From positions 1-50,667 of IMG/VR virus record IMGVR_UViG_3300037808_001107: a stretch of 50,667 nucleotides of DNA. One strand, given 5' to 3'. The notes below the pieces were generated by a model, which saw only the letters and a program-made list of their open reading frames with translations, was not told the origin of the DNA and ran no database searches. The position numbers were made by a program, and so were the translations under genes. Below are positions 17,101-24,286 of the stretch, in pieces (the stretch's first letter is position 1; each line of letters opens with the position of its first letter). Source of the DNA: a virus.

Positions 17101-18077
17101 AATGTGTTGCTTGTCTTATTCCATGTGAATTGTGGATCCCCGCCAAACGCGGTTCCTCCATCATTGAATTGAATCTCGGTGTCAGATCCAGCAGCTTCGG
17201 AGATAATCCCAGTTAGATTTGATCCATCTCCATAAAACGCGCTGGCAGAGACGAGAGTGCTTGCTGTAACGTTTGTAACGCTTATTGTAGCTGGGAGGCG
17301 CGCATTATTGAGCGTTCCGGCTGATATATTAGAGGCGTTTAAATCTGTTAGATTAGAGCCGTCTCCATAGAAAGATGAACCTGAAATGTTACCAGATCCT
17401 GAAATATCGCCGGTTATGGTCAGAGTTGTATTGTCGAATGTTAGATTTGCCTCGCCCTCAACTGTTGTTGCGTTGACAGAGGTTATAATTCTGTCTGCGC
17501 CGGGTGTGTTATACGTTGATATAGCAGCAGATGGAAGATTTGTTAGGCTCCCGCCGTCGCCATAGAAGAAGGAGCCCGAGATGGCGCCAGAACCAGAGAT
17601 ATCTCCGGTAACTGTTAGAATATTGCTTCCAGAAGCCCATGTGAATTGCGGGTCGGCGCCGAAAGCTCCGTCTGCGTTAAATTGAATTTCTGTATTTGAT
17701 CCTGCGGGATTCGAAGAAACTCCAGTTAGGTTTGATCCGTCGCCGTAATATACACTGGCGGATACGAAGCTGCTTGCAGAGAGGCTCGTAATGGCCAAAT
17801 CTTCTGGTATTCCACCAGGAGTTGGGCCTGCGGTAGTTTGAACAATTGCCAGACTTTCGACTTGAGTTAGATCGGTTGTTCCGTCGTTAATAATAACATC
17901 GCCAGCGGTGATATGGGCGATGAGTTCTACGTCATCTTGGATCTCATTGACTGTCGCAAAATCTGTCAAAGTGACAGTTGATCCCACTCCCGCTGGAACT
18001 TCATTATTTGGGACGGACAACTGCGTTAAAGCCAGGGCTCCTGCTGTTTGGTTTTTAGCAATTAGTGTTACTGCCAT
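14100..18077 (-). CDS. Large modular tail fibre with repeats and a beta-helix
   Basis: The 1325-residue protein has three regions. After an N-terminal domain (1-105), residues 106-606 hold tandem copies of a roughly 100-residue module containing IQFNDGGTAFGGDPQFTW, LTVTGDVSASVNISGS and FYGDGSNLTG blocks. Residues 612-890 begin VDGINGNDGTGTRGDKSQPY and look like a right-handed parallel beta-helix of the pectate-lyase-like kind, common in depolymerising tailspikes. No catalytic residues can be assigned. The last 430 residues form beta-rich domains of unknown type. Its stop overlaps the next gene's start, so the fibres are translated as a coupled series. Receptor or capsule binding is the likely role. 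Confidence 0.75.
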   Translation of the reverse strand: MAVTLIAKNQTAGALALTQLSVPNNEVPAGVGSTVTLTDFATVNEIQDDVELIAHITAGDVIINDGTTDLTQVESLAIVQTTAGPTPGGIPEDLAITSLSASSFVSASVYYGDGSNLTGVSSNPAGSNTEIQFNADGAFGADPQFTWASGSNILTVTGDISGSGAISGSFFYGDGGSLTNLPSAAISTYNTPGADRIITSVNATTVEGEANLTFDNTTLTITGDISGSGNISGSSFYGDGSNLTDLNASNISAGTLNNARLPATISVTNVTASTLVSASAFYGDGSNLTGIISEAAGSDTEIQFNDGGTAFGGDPQFTWNKTSNTLTVTGDVSASVNISGSDFYGGGANLTDLNASNISAGTLNNARLPATISVTNVTASTLVSASAFYGDGSNLTNLPAGNAAGSDTQIQFNDGTAFGGDAEFTWNKTTDTLTVTGDISASVNISGSDFYGGGANLTDLNASNISAGTLNNARLPATISVTNVTASTLVSASSFYGDGANLTGIAAGSDTQVQFRDAGGFAADPQFTWDKTNNILTLGGVSGSGNISGSDFYGGGANLTDLNASNISAGTLANARLPTTISVTNVTASSLISASFLYGDGSNLTGIEVPLLVGNSLFVDGINGNDGTGTRGDKSQPYLTISSAIAASIAGDAIYVTPGDYPETSLAIPAGRALFSQGGYAQTSIGITSSATDIITTVDDTWIEGFTVHVPTGSSNAGIRYTGGTGGTMQAYSMAFSGDGASGQGDGFVKTGTGKVIGSEIRLVKGGLSSIIRVDQGVMALESIHVPSASGDITNIALAEGTGRAQLINFNAGNSNVVNAMTVSGSATAICLSVNWVDIQNGLNIQQDGVNVEINGGKIQHSAYAVTMNNSETFTSASIISLTNINSHPDFNFPPSALNAQFEVKFTTTADLDHYAAESLFGTNLEIGFPEKGSAIAVGKGSSYAFGIKVYTSDGTDTTTTTGSLIDVTTSASSIVGSPFTFQGGSPDHCIYFGSTRKDVDSNPLKYCGINVDTSVGSLTGAYVYEIWNGSAWSDIDYQCTSVDTGYRYANNPFMRTDSEEFIRFGLDDDTAWAISTIGGDAAYWTRCRIVTSASLPQFEKWWVTPTHLSISEAGVRQSHGGAIWQVELGASGNVFGESGGVVGANILVGSGGLPTEWTQRMPNSNLNGSGDAIYTQFTLPPGINTSLPLKFKIIYSLDSAAAAVTFPTGILSVIPIQVTGVNVADPLGGKIPTPRTFANTETLTAKAAPLALSKLLQPTGAIVGDDLSNRIISTIFSPLSIEEYYEDDIVAIRFELDNHGSPNYNVSVWAIMIEGHKFTEGKPR
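16260..17760 (-). repeat. Tandem fibre modules, period about 310-320 bases
   Basis: About four and a half in-frame copies, each encoding NLTDLNASNISAGTLNNARL followed by PATISVTNVTASTLVSAS. Protein copies are almost identical, while the DNA copies differ at many third positions. The same module continues in the adjacent fibre gene. Confidence 0.8.
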
Positions 18078-18078
18078 T

Positions 18079-20046
18079 TTATATTCTCCACTTCATTCTT
18101 GCTACACCGAGCACATCTGTTGTTGTATTTCCGTCTGCCGATTGGTTTCTGACCCCCAAAACTGTATCCGCTGCGAAGTCATCGCTTAGGGTCTCTGTTG
18201 ACCCCCCGATTACTGAGGATGATAAAAATGAAACCGTCGTTCCGCCAGAAGTCACATTAAAAACTGCGGCGTCCGTGTCTCCCCGCGTATAAGAAAACGA
18301 AACAATGGTTCCGTTATGTTCTGCGTACCTTCCCTGTATCGCAGAATATGATCTACCGTTTATACCTCGATAGTAGGCGCCGACGCCGGTGTTTCCATTT
18401 CTTCCGAAATGAATTTCTGAGGTTTCTGCCGAAAGCCATTTTGTGCGCGATGAGTCATAATGCATTGTCATATTAAGTACTGTGTTGTAATAAAAATCAC
18501 CTGCGTTTGGTGAACCAACTGGATCTGTTGCGCTGGGTCCGAAATCGCGTGCGAGACCTGTTAAATTAGAGCCATCACCGTAAAAAGCCGAACCTGAAAC
18601 GTTTCCAGAACCGGAGACATCGCCCGTTATCACCAAAGTCGTATTATCAAATGTTAAGTTTGGTTCGCCCTCGACTGTTGTCGCGTTGACGGAGGTTATA
18701 ACCCTCCCTGCGGAAGCACTATTGTATGTTGTTATTGCCGCTGATGGGAGATTTGTCAAGTTTGACCCATCTCCGTAAAAGAAGCTTGATGAAACTAGCG
18801 CAGAGGCTGTAATGTTTGTGACACTTATTGTAGCTGGGAGGCGCGCATTATTTAGGGTTCCGGCTGATATGTTTGAGGCGTTCAGGTCTGTTAGATTTGC
18901 ACCCCCGCCGTAGAAATCCGATCCAGAAACGTTGACAGATGCACTAATGTCTCCTGTTACGGTCAAGGTATTTGTTGTTTTATTCCATGTAAATTCAGCA
19001 TCACCATTGAAGGTGCCGGCATCATTAAATTGGATTTGTGTATCTAGGCCACCAGGAGAACCAGCTGGAAGATTTGTTAAATTTGATCCATCGCCATATA
19101 GAAAACTGGCAGAAACCAACGAACTAGCAGTCACGTTTGTCACGCTGACTGTTGCGGGAAGCCTTGCGTTGTTTAGTGTTCCCGCTGATATATTTGAGGC
19201 GTTTAAGTCCGCTAAATTTGATCCATCGCCATAAAATTCTGATCCCGATATATTAACAGAGGCGCTAATGTCGCCCGTTACAGAAAGTGTGTTGCTTCCC
19301 GTAAGCCAAGTAAAGTCTGCGTCTGCGTCGGTTACTCCATCAGCATTAAACTGAATTTGCGTGTTAGATCCTGCTGGAGTGGCCGAAGCGACAACATTTG
19401 TAAGACCAGAACCATCACCATAAAAGAAGGCGCCCGAGATGTTTGAAGAGGCCGTTATATCGCCGGTGACGGTGAGGGCATTGCTCCCACTCGCCCAAAC
19501 GAGATCGGAGTCCGCGCCCGTGATGCCGTCTGCGTTAAATTGAATTTGGGTATTGGAGCCGGCTGGTACTGCTGTCGCTGTGATTCCGGTTATGCCGGTA
19601 CCGTCGCCATAAAAGAATGCTCCGGAAATGTTTGAGGAGGCTGTTATATCTCCCAAAACTGTCAGGGCGTTCGCTGTAAGGTCCCAAGTAAAGTTTGGAT
19701 CTCCTCCGAATGCGCCGCCTTCGTTGAATTGCACAGAAGTAAGCGGCAGATCTGGGGTTGTTGCGCCGCCGCCGATAATAGCGCTTGCGGAGATGGCCCC
19801 GACGATGAAAACATCTCCGTCAATAAGAACAGACCCAGTAAATTGATGTGTGTCGTCCGGAGTATCGCCAAATTTAGTATTACCATCGGCGTCAATATGA
19901 GTAACATTAGTATTTATAACATTGACGTCATATTGATTGGCCGTGATTGTTCCAGACACAACAAGGTCACCAGTTATATCGACTGGGCCTCCCGTTATGA
20001 CAAATTCGCCACTAATGTAGTTTCTACTGGGTCTAAATCTTGACAT
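18079..20046 (-). CDS. Tail fibre with shared modules and MSRFRPSRN anchor
   Basis: The 655-residue protein opens MSRFRPSRN, nearly the same as the next fibre upstream (MSRYRPSRN), pointing to a common attachment site. Residues 60-500 hold copies of the FYGDGSNLTNL and SNTQIQFNADG modules found in the 1325-residue fibre. The C-terminal part (from about 540) has HFGRNGNTGVGAYYRGINGR and a serine- and threonine-rich tail ending ARMKWRI, different from its relatives, as expected for a binding tip. Its ATG overlaps the upstream stop (TAATG). Together with its neighbours it may form alternative or hetero-oligomeric fibres. The target is unknown. Confidence 0.73.
   Translation of the reverse strand: MSRFRPSRNYISGEFVITGGPVDITGDLVVSGTITANQYDVNVINTNVTHIDADGNTKFGDTPDDTHQFTGSVLIDGDVFIVGAISASAIIGGGATTPDLPLTSVQFNEGGAFGGDPNFTWDLTANALTVLGDITASSNISGAFFYGDGTGITGITATAVPAGSNTQIQFNADGITGADSDLVWASGSNALTVTGDITASSNISGAFFYGDGSGLTNVVASATPAGSNTQIQFNADGVTDADADFTWLTGSNTLSVTGDISASVNISGSEFYGDGSNLADLNASNISAGTLNNARLPATVSVTNVTASSLVSASFLYGDGSNLTNLPAGSPGGLDTQIQFNDAGTFNGDAEFTWNKTTNTLTVTGDISASVNVSGSDFYGGGANLTDLNASNISAGTLNNARLPATISVTNITASALVSSSFFYGDGSNLTNLPSAAITTYNSASAGRVITSVNATTVEGEPNLTFDNTTLVITGDVSGSGNVSGSAFYGDGSNLTGLARDFGPSATDPVGSPNAGDFYYNTVLNMTMHYDSSRTKWLSAETSEIHFGRNGNTGVGAYYRGINGRSYSAIQGRYAEHNGTIVSFSYTRGDTDAAVFNVTSGGTTVSFLSSSVIGGSTETLSDDFAADTVLGVRNQSADGNTTTDVLGVARMKWRI
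18540..19660 (-). repeat. Fibre modules shared with the neighbouring gene
   Basis: Repeats of full modules and of a shorter form (about 190 bases) that lacks the SAGTLNNARLPAT part. The blocks IQFNADG, LTVTGDISAS and FYGDGSNLT recur in the same order as in the 1325-residue fibre, with frequent synonymous differences. Confidence 0.75.
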
Positions 20047-21596
20047 TAAGGAATTGCCCCTCCAAGAAGACCCTCAACTGCTGCGGCTAATCTATCAATT
20101 GCATCTTGTGCGTTATCGGGAGCAGGGGCTGTCCAATCCGATGGAGCAGATGCCGAATAGGAAGTTTCATAGCCCAAGAACGGGACATTGCCGCCCGAGA
20201 CAGAGGTTAGAAACTTTGTTTGGGCAACATTGGAAGTTCCACCATCGGCTGAAACATAGTTTATCCCAAGGGAACTAGACAAAGACGAGTTTTCGCCCAT
20301 ATAAACATTTGCTCCTCCTGTAGCTGTGATTCCATAATTCGAAGATACTGCTCCGTATAGGTCTGGCAAGTCTATTTGACCTCCGAAGAGGTCCGCTTTC
20401 TCTGTATTTGCTTGAATTCCATTGCTATTATTGACAACTCCGTTAAATAACATGAACCGCATACATGTGTTTGCACTTGTATTATCATATGTTGAGACTC
20501 CGCCTTCCGTTGTAAAGCCTTTGGTACTGTCTCTAAAAATAATTTCATTTTTTAGATTAAATGTTCCATCGAAAGTCGCTGCCAATTGGCCTGTTCCGTA
20601 CCTCCCGTCGACAACCGACGATCTAAGGCTTGTATAACCCTGAGCGCCTGACCGAATGTATTGTTTCAATTGAAAATAGCAATCAGTAAACAATCCAAAT
20701 CCCTGTGCTGATTGTATTGTTTTAAAATTAGAGGACACATCGGACCCAAACTTACAATTTCTAAAAAAGACTTTTTGGTTTCCGTTTAAATAAAGCTCCC
20801 CGCCGGCCGTAACGGCCGGATTTCCGTCAAATGTGATGTTCTCGAATTGAAGCTCGACCGAATAATGAAAGTTCGCAAAACCTCTGCCTACCCTCTTATC
20901 TTCGGGAATTTCAAATCTAACATCCGAATTAATTAGCTCTATATCTCCGTATGCTGCTGGGCTGCTGCCTGCGCCATTGTGGTGGCAGATATAGCACCTT
21001 GTTGTGCCTCCAGAACCCGACTCATTAGCATAAATCCAGCCATGGTTATTTTGAGGGGTTCCACTATTACCCCATTTAATCCATTGGCCCCTAAGAGTGT
21101 CTTCCGCATAATCTCCGCTGGGGAAATCTGCATCCACAATGAGGCCATCGGCGTTGGATGCCGAAACTTGTACCCATGTCGATGCCGATTCGACGCTTGC
21201 CGTTGCTCCAACAAAAACTGTGTTATTGGATTGGATTTCAGTTGGACATACATATGTCCCCGATGCTACGATTACTGTTATTGCTTGCTCAAGCCCATTA
21301 ACATCCCAGGCTTCCATGCCAGAGGGGGCTCTCTCAATACACTTCTTAATTGTTTTAAGCGCGGATCCAGAAGTCAACCCATCATTTTTGTCATTTCCGC
21401 TTGTGTCATCAACATATAGTGTCAGAATTTCACCAACGACTCCACCATAACCAAGGCCGTCGCCCTCGTCGTCCAACAAATATCGCCGAACACCTTCAAG
21501 ATTTTTGGTAACGTCCAAGCTTCCGCTTACTGTTACATCTCCGTCGAGCGTTGAATCACCGCTTACTGAATTTCTGCTAGGTCTGTATCTTGACAA
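20046..21596 (-). CDS. Fibre/tailspike-like protein with a beta-helix
   Basis: Translation starts at a TTG, six bases after a GGAGGG site. The TTG is chosen because it gives MSRYRPSRN, matching the MSRFRPSRN start of the next gene. After a short GDVTVSGSLDVTKNLEGV section, residues 60-420 form a probable right-handed beta-helix that starts TLYVDDTSGNDKNDGLTSGS, a pattern common in tailspikes. Its coils include SNNTVFVGATASVE, VELQFENITFDG and KVFFRNCKFG. The last 100 residues are unlike the other fibres. Hydrolase or lyase activity is possible but no active site is recognised. It is the first gene of the fibre block and has an exact late motif 16 bases upstream. Confidence 0.7.
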   Translation of the reverse strand: MSRYRPSRNSVSGDSTLDGDVTVSGSLDVTKNLEGVRRYLLDDEGDGLGYGGVVGEILTLYVDDTSGNDKNDGLTSGSALKTIKKCIERAPSGMEAWDVNGLEQAITVIVASGTYVCPTEIQSNNTVFVGATASVESASTWVQVSASNADGLIVDADFPSGDYAEDTLRGQWIKWGNSGTPQNNHGWIYANESGSGGTTRCYICHHNGAGSSPAAYGDIELINSDVRFEIPEDKRVGRGFANFHYSVELQFENITFDGNPAVTAGGELYLNGNQKVFFRNCKFGSDVSSNFKTIQSAQGFGLFTDCYFQLKQYIRSGAQGYTSLRSSVVDGRYGTGQLAATFDGTFNLKNEIIFRDSTKGFTTEGGVSTYDNTSANTCMRFMLFNGVVNNSNGIQANTEKADLFGGQIDLPDLYGAVSSNYGITATGGANVYMGENSSLSSSLGINYVSADGGTSNVAQTKFLTSVSGGNVPFLGYETSYSASAPSDWTAPAPDNAQDAIDRLAAAVEGLLGGAIP

Positions 21597-21612
21597 CTTA
21601 AATCCCTCCGAT

Positions 21613-21621
21613 ATAAATAGT
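21613..21621 (-). promoter_or_regulatory. Late-promoter candidate ACTATTTAT
   Basis: Exact copy, 16 bases before the TTG of the first fibre gene. It lies within a short inverted repeat, CCGA-N9-TCGG (21609-21625). The pairing arms may be chance or a small hairpin in the 5' leader or in the end of the upstream message. Confidence 0.55.
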
Positions 21622-21633
21622 CGGAAAGATAAA

Positions 21634-22059
21634 CTAAATCATGTTTTTCCAGTTCTTTCCGTCACCAATTGCCATGATTCCACTTATATCAATACCCGGA
21701 TCATTTGCTGCATAAGTTGATAAAGGCCCTTGGGCCGGCGATCCACCAGGAGACCCCGCTTTGTGAAGGGGCTCGACATCTTCAAAAATTCCCTTAAATC
21801 CACTGCCAAGAGATTCTTCAAGCTTTCTCCTTTTTTCCATCATTGCGGAGCGGGCGTCCTCTTGAAGTTCGACGCGCTGGCTTCTTGAAAAATCAGGCGC
21901 TGGTTGGCTTCTCTCAACTGTTTCGACAATTCTTTGTTGGCCCAGCCCTTGGACAACCTCAGAAACAAGACCTGACAAGATTCCATCTTCAAAGATCACT
22001 TCTTTGATGCATTCTTTTATAAGAGGTTTTAATATTTTTTTAAATTCATTCTTTTTCAT
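21634..22059 (-). CDS. Small protein with basic N-terminal helix, unassigned
   Basis: The start chosen is the ATG overlapping the preceding stop as ATGA, with an AGAGAAG site in front, giving 141 residues. A longer frame begins 11 codons earlier, inside the neighbour. The N-terminus, MKKNEFKKILKPLIKECIKE, is an amphipathic basic helix similar in style to the MKLT...IKEE openings of two other genes here. A charged helical middle (RSAMMEKRRKLEESLGSGFK) is followed by a Gly/Pro/Ser-rich tail. It lies just after the prohead protease and may be a minor core or internal protein. This is inference; I recognise no family. Confidence 0.5.
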   Translation of the reverse strand: MKKNEFKKILKPLIKECIKEVIFEDGILSGLVSEVVQGLGQQRIVETVERSQPAPDFSRSQRVELQEDARSAMMEKRRKLEESLGSGFKGIFEDVEPLHKAGSPGGSPAQGPLSTYAANDPGIDISGIMAIGDGKNWKNMI

Positions 22060-22412
22060 TTTCTTCTCTTTTTTTCTATAAAATGGCGCCAATTTTCTGT
22101 TAGAGATTTTGTTTGTTTATGATCTGACCAGCCTTCATTAGCGGCTTTGGAGTGCGGCGGACTGGACTGAGGAGATCCCACTGCTTTGGTGCTCATCGGC
22201 GCCAACCTACCATATGTATTTTGCCCAACATGAAGACTAAGGGCATCTGTTCCGGCCACCAAAGCAGTAAGTTGGTCGATGCTTACATCCATACCCTCTA
22301 GGGTATCTAATATTTTTTGTAAAATTTCAACTTGTCTGGCACCTAGTTTTTCCGCACTTTTAGAATCCAGAAATTCTTTTAAAAGAACCAAAGAAGATAA
22401 TTTAATTTCCAT
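22056..22412 (-). CDS. Small protein with C-terminal ENWR motif, unassigned
   Basis: This 118-residue protein has a helical first half (VLLKEFLDSKSAEKLGARQV) and a Ser/Pro-rich middle. Its basic tail, SLTENWRHFIEKKRRK, resembles the start of the 195-residue protein encoded after the resolvase gene (LIMENWRNF). The stop overlaps the next ATG. Position next to the prohead protease suggests a head-assembly role. I do not recognise a family. Confidence 0.5.
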   Translation of the reverse strand: MEIKLSSLVLLKEFLDSKSAEKLGARQVEILQKILDTLEGMDVSIDQLTALVAGTDALSLHVGQNTYGRLAPMSTKAVGSPQSSPPHSKAANEGWSDHKQTKSLTENWRHFIEKKRRK

Positions 22413-22415
22413 TTT

Positions 22416-23027
22416 TTAATTTCCCAGTATATTGTTTAAAGCTCGATTAATTCTATCTGCTTTTGTAAAAATATTTGGCTCTTCGTAATTTTTGCCTTCC
22501 TGTAAATTCATAAATGCGTTTGGCGTTGATGGCTCTGAAACGAAATCAAAGCAAATAAGCTGGAAGTCATCTTCAACCATTGTTCCCTGAGTGCTTTCGC
22601 GGACAGAACCAAGACCGCGTGAAGAAATACCAAGCTGACAACCAGATTCAACAAGAGATCTCAAAATCCCTCCTGATGGAGTATTTAGAACTTTAACTGT
22701 TCCCATAATTTTTGGACCATCTGCCCAAAGATTGGTAACCATATGGCTAGCATTTCTTAAATTAATGACAGAATCGTCTGGATGATCAAGCTCGCCAAGG
22801 GCTCGTTTTTCTTTGACGAGCTTTTGATATGTTTTAACCTCTCTCATGAGAGTCTTTTGGGGGTAAACCCTTCCATTACCATTCTGGACATCACAGTGCT
22901 GCATAAGACCAGTTAAATACATGGCGTTGTTTTCTTTTATATCTCTCTTCTCGACCTCTGTCAATAGATCTTGACAAACGCCTCCTTCGCAAAGAGCATA
23001 ATATTCTCGCAATAAAACTTTACTCAT
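22416..23027 (-). CDS. gp21: Prohead core protease, T4 gp21-like
   Basis: The 203-residue protein matches the T4 prohead protease family, serine peptidases with a herpesvirus-assemblin-like fold. The catalytic His lies in LGELDHPDDS (H82), the catalytic Ser in LGISSRGLGS (S135 or S136), and a NLRNASHMVT block follows the His. Length is close to T4 gp21 (212). The enzyme sits in the prohead core and cleaves scaffold, capsid protein and internal proteins after L/I-x-E sites before packaging. It is separated from its likely substrates gp22 and gp23 by the fibre and bS21 block, unlike T4 where genes 21, 22 and 23 adjoin. An AAGGA site precedes the ATG. Confidence 0.9.
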   Translation of the reverse strand: MSKVLLREYYALCEGGVCQDLLTEVEKRDIKENNAMYLTGLMQHCDVQNGNGRVYPQKTLMREVKTYQKLVKEKRALGELDHPDDSVINLRNASHMVTNLWADGPKIMGTVKVLNTPSGGILRSLVESGCQLGISSRGLGSVRESTQGTMVEDDFQLICFDFVSEPSTPNAFMNLQEGKNYEEPNIFTKADRINRALNNILGN

Positions 23028-23049
23028 TTTTCATTCCTTTTTGAAGTAG

Positions 23050-23103
23050 TCAACAGCCGTTTTTACAACGACGGACTCCTCGAAGCATATATCTTATAAA
23101 CAT
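23050..23103 (-). CDS. Possible 17-residue peptide with a near-perfect ribosome site
   Basis: ATG starts two bases after the upstream stop and encodes MFIRYMLRGVRRCKNGC. The ribosome site GGAGGTGAT, eight bases from the ATG after GGAGG, is an exact nine-base complement of the usual 16S rRNA end and is the best in the window. That site is also the coding end (EGGD and stop) of the upstream gene, so strong conservation of those bases would be needed for two reasons. The peptide is basic with two cysteines. It may be translated, or the site may serve to keep ribosomes on the message before gp21. Confidence 0.4.
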   Translation of the reverse strand: MFIRYMLRGVRRCKNGC

Positions 23104-23104
23104 T

Positions 23105-23392
23105 TTAATCACCTCCCTCTAGATTTATGCCGTTGTCTCCAAATACCGTGCTTAAGATATAAGAAGTTCCAGAACTTAGGCAGCCACAAATAAAGAAATT
23201 TATAACATTAAGTTCGTATGTAAATAGTTCCGTAAAAGGGCTTATTCCACATAAAAAAATACCAACCCAAAAGCCAACACACATTGGACATCGCCAAAAG
23301 TGACCACTTGGTCGGATTCTATTGAAAATCTTGGCATAACAGATTAATTGAGTTAATCCATAAGCAGTTAGGATAAAATAGAGGAGGGACAT
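23105..23392 (-). CDS. Small membrane protein with CPMC motif
   Basis: The 95-residue protein has an N-terminal hydrophobic helix (LLYFILTAYGLTQLICY), a FWRCPMCVGFWVGIFLC segment that is a second helix with a CxxC pair, and a third hydrophobic stretch (VINFFICGCLSSGTSYIL). The CPxC-x-GFWVG pattern matches a family of small phage and bacterial membrane proteins of unknown function (DUF1360-like, from memory). Its position between core-protein genes and gp21 recurs in marine phages, to my recollection. In T4, prohead assembly starts on the inner membrane, so a membrane anchor for the initiator is an attractive but unproven idea. Confidence 0.6.
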   Translation of the reverse strand: MSLLYFILTAYGLTQLICYAKIFNRIRPSGHFWRCPMCVGFWVGIFLCGISPFTELFTYELNVINFFICGCLSSGTSYILSTVFGDNGINLEGGD

Positions 23393-23399
23393 GCGGAAT

Positions 23400-23738
23400 T
23401 TAATCCCTCTCTAATTGCCCTACATTCCCCTTCCCTTCGGGAGCATCTTGTAGTTGGCGAAGTTGTTTTAAGAGTAGTGAAATTTTAGAAGATAAGTTTG
23501 TCTGCTCTTGTTGTTTTGCGAAATAACTATTTTGAGTTCGAATATCCATTAATATCGTGTCGTCGCCGTTGGCGGCTTGTTCTTCATTGGCAATAGAGCG
23601 AGTCACATCCTCAAGAGCTTTTTGTAGCCGATTGATCTTGTTTCCAATTCCGGCAAGATGTTGCTCGCGGTTTTCTTCTAAACTATTTTCCAATTCTTCT
23701 TTAATAATTTTTCTTAATTGTTTTGATGTAAGTTTCAT
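23400..23738 (-). CDS. Coiled-coil protein with MKLT-IKEE N-terminal tag
   Basis: The 112-residue protein is almost wholly helical. It starts MKLTSKQLRKIIKEELE, a tag shared with the 228-residue protein after the zinc-ribbon gene. Residues 30-100 are a probable coiled coil (LAGIGNKINRLQKALEDV; LSSKISLLLKQLRQLQDA). It overlaps the upstream gene's end by four bases (ATGA). In T4 the matching slots between genes 20 and 21 hold small core proteins gp67 and gp68, so a prohead core component is a fair guess. I have no family match. Confidence 0.55.
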   Translation of the reverse strand: MKLTSKQLRKIIKEELENSLEENREQHLAGIGNKINRLQKALEDVTRSIANEEQAANGDDTILMDIRTQNSYFAKQQEQTNLSSKISLLLKQLRQLQDAPEGKGNVGQLERD

Positions 23739-24286
23739 TTTTTCTCCTTATTTTCTAACATATAACTCATCCAATATGGCTGATAAGTATATCCGGGCTT
23801 GATTGAGCCCTTTTCTGAAGCTTGTGGTACTTCACCAAGTTCTGTCGAATCTTGATCTGTCGGATGTGTATAATAATTGTCAAGCATTTGTTCATAATCA
23901 TCGATGTAATCATAATATGGTTTTTCTTCTTTCAGAAATTTGTAAATACCATAAATTGTATAATCTACTGGATTTATTTCTTCATTTTTAGAAGTCGGGA
24001 TTAAACCTTCCAACGATCCATAGACACTTCCTCCTTTAATTGACTCATATTCGACAACACCACTTCGTTTTAAAAACTCAAATAGTCTATTTTGAGCCGC
24101 ATAGACGGTTTCAGAATAATCATTTTTGGCAAAAGTTACAACCTTGCTTTTAGTCGGCATGATTACAATATCCATTTCTTCATGGTCAAATATCATAATA
24201 TTTCCGTCAAGAGATTTTCTAGCTTTTAATTCTAAAGTAATCTTCTCTTGGCGCGCTGCTTTTCCAACCTGAATTGTAATTGCCAT
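23735..24286 (-). CDS. Head-module protein, unassigned
   Basis: This 183-residue protein is acidic overall, with an N-terminal beta section (MIFDHEEMDIVIMPTKSKVV), a helical AAQNRLFEFLKRSG block, and SIKGGSVYGSLEGLIP. A Tyr-rich region near the end has YDYIDDYEQMLDNYY and TYQPYWMSYML. I recall similar sequences encoded between portal and protease in marine T4-like phages, but no function. Its start abuts the upstream stop with no gap, and its stop overlaps the next start, so it belongs to the portal-to-protease operon. Confidence 0.55.
   Translation of the reverse strand: MAITIQVGKAARQEKITLELKARKSLDGNIMIFDHEEMDIVIMPTKSKVVTFAKNDYSETVYAAQNRLFEFLKRSGVVEYESIKGGSVYGSLEGLIPTSKNEEINPVDYTIYGIYKFLKEEKPYYDYIDDYEQMLDNYYTHPTDQDSTELGEVPQASEKGSIKPGYTYQPYWMSYMLENKEKK

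Noticed and set aside
16260-19660. Regular repeats considered as a CRISPR array or satellite
   Set aside because: Period of about 310 bases, no short spacers, fully in frame and coding for fibre modules.
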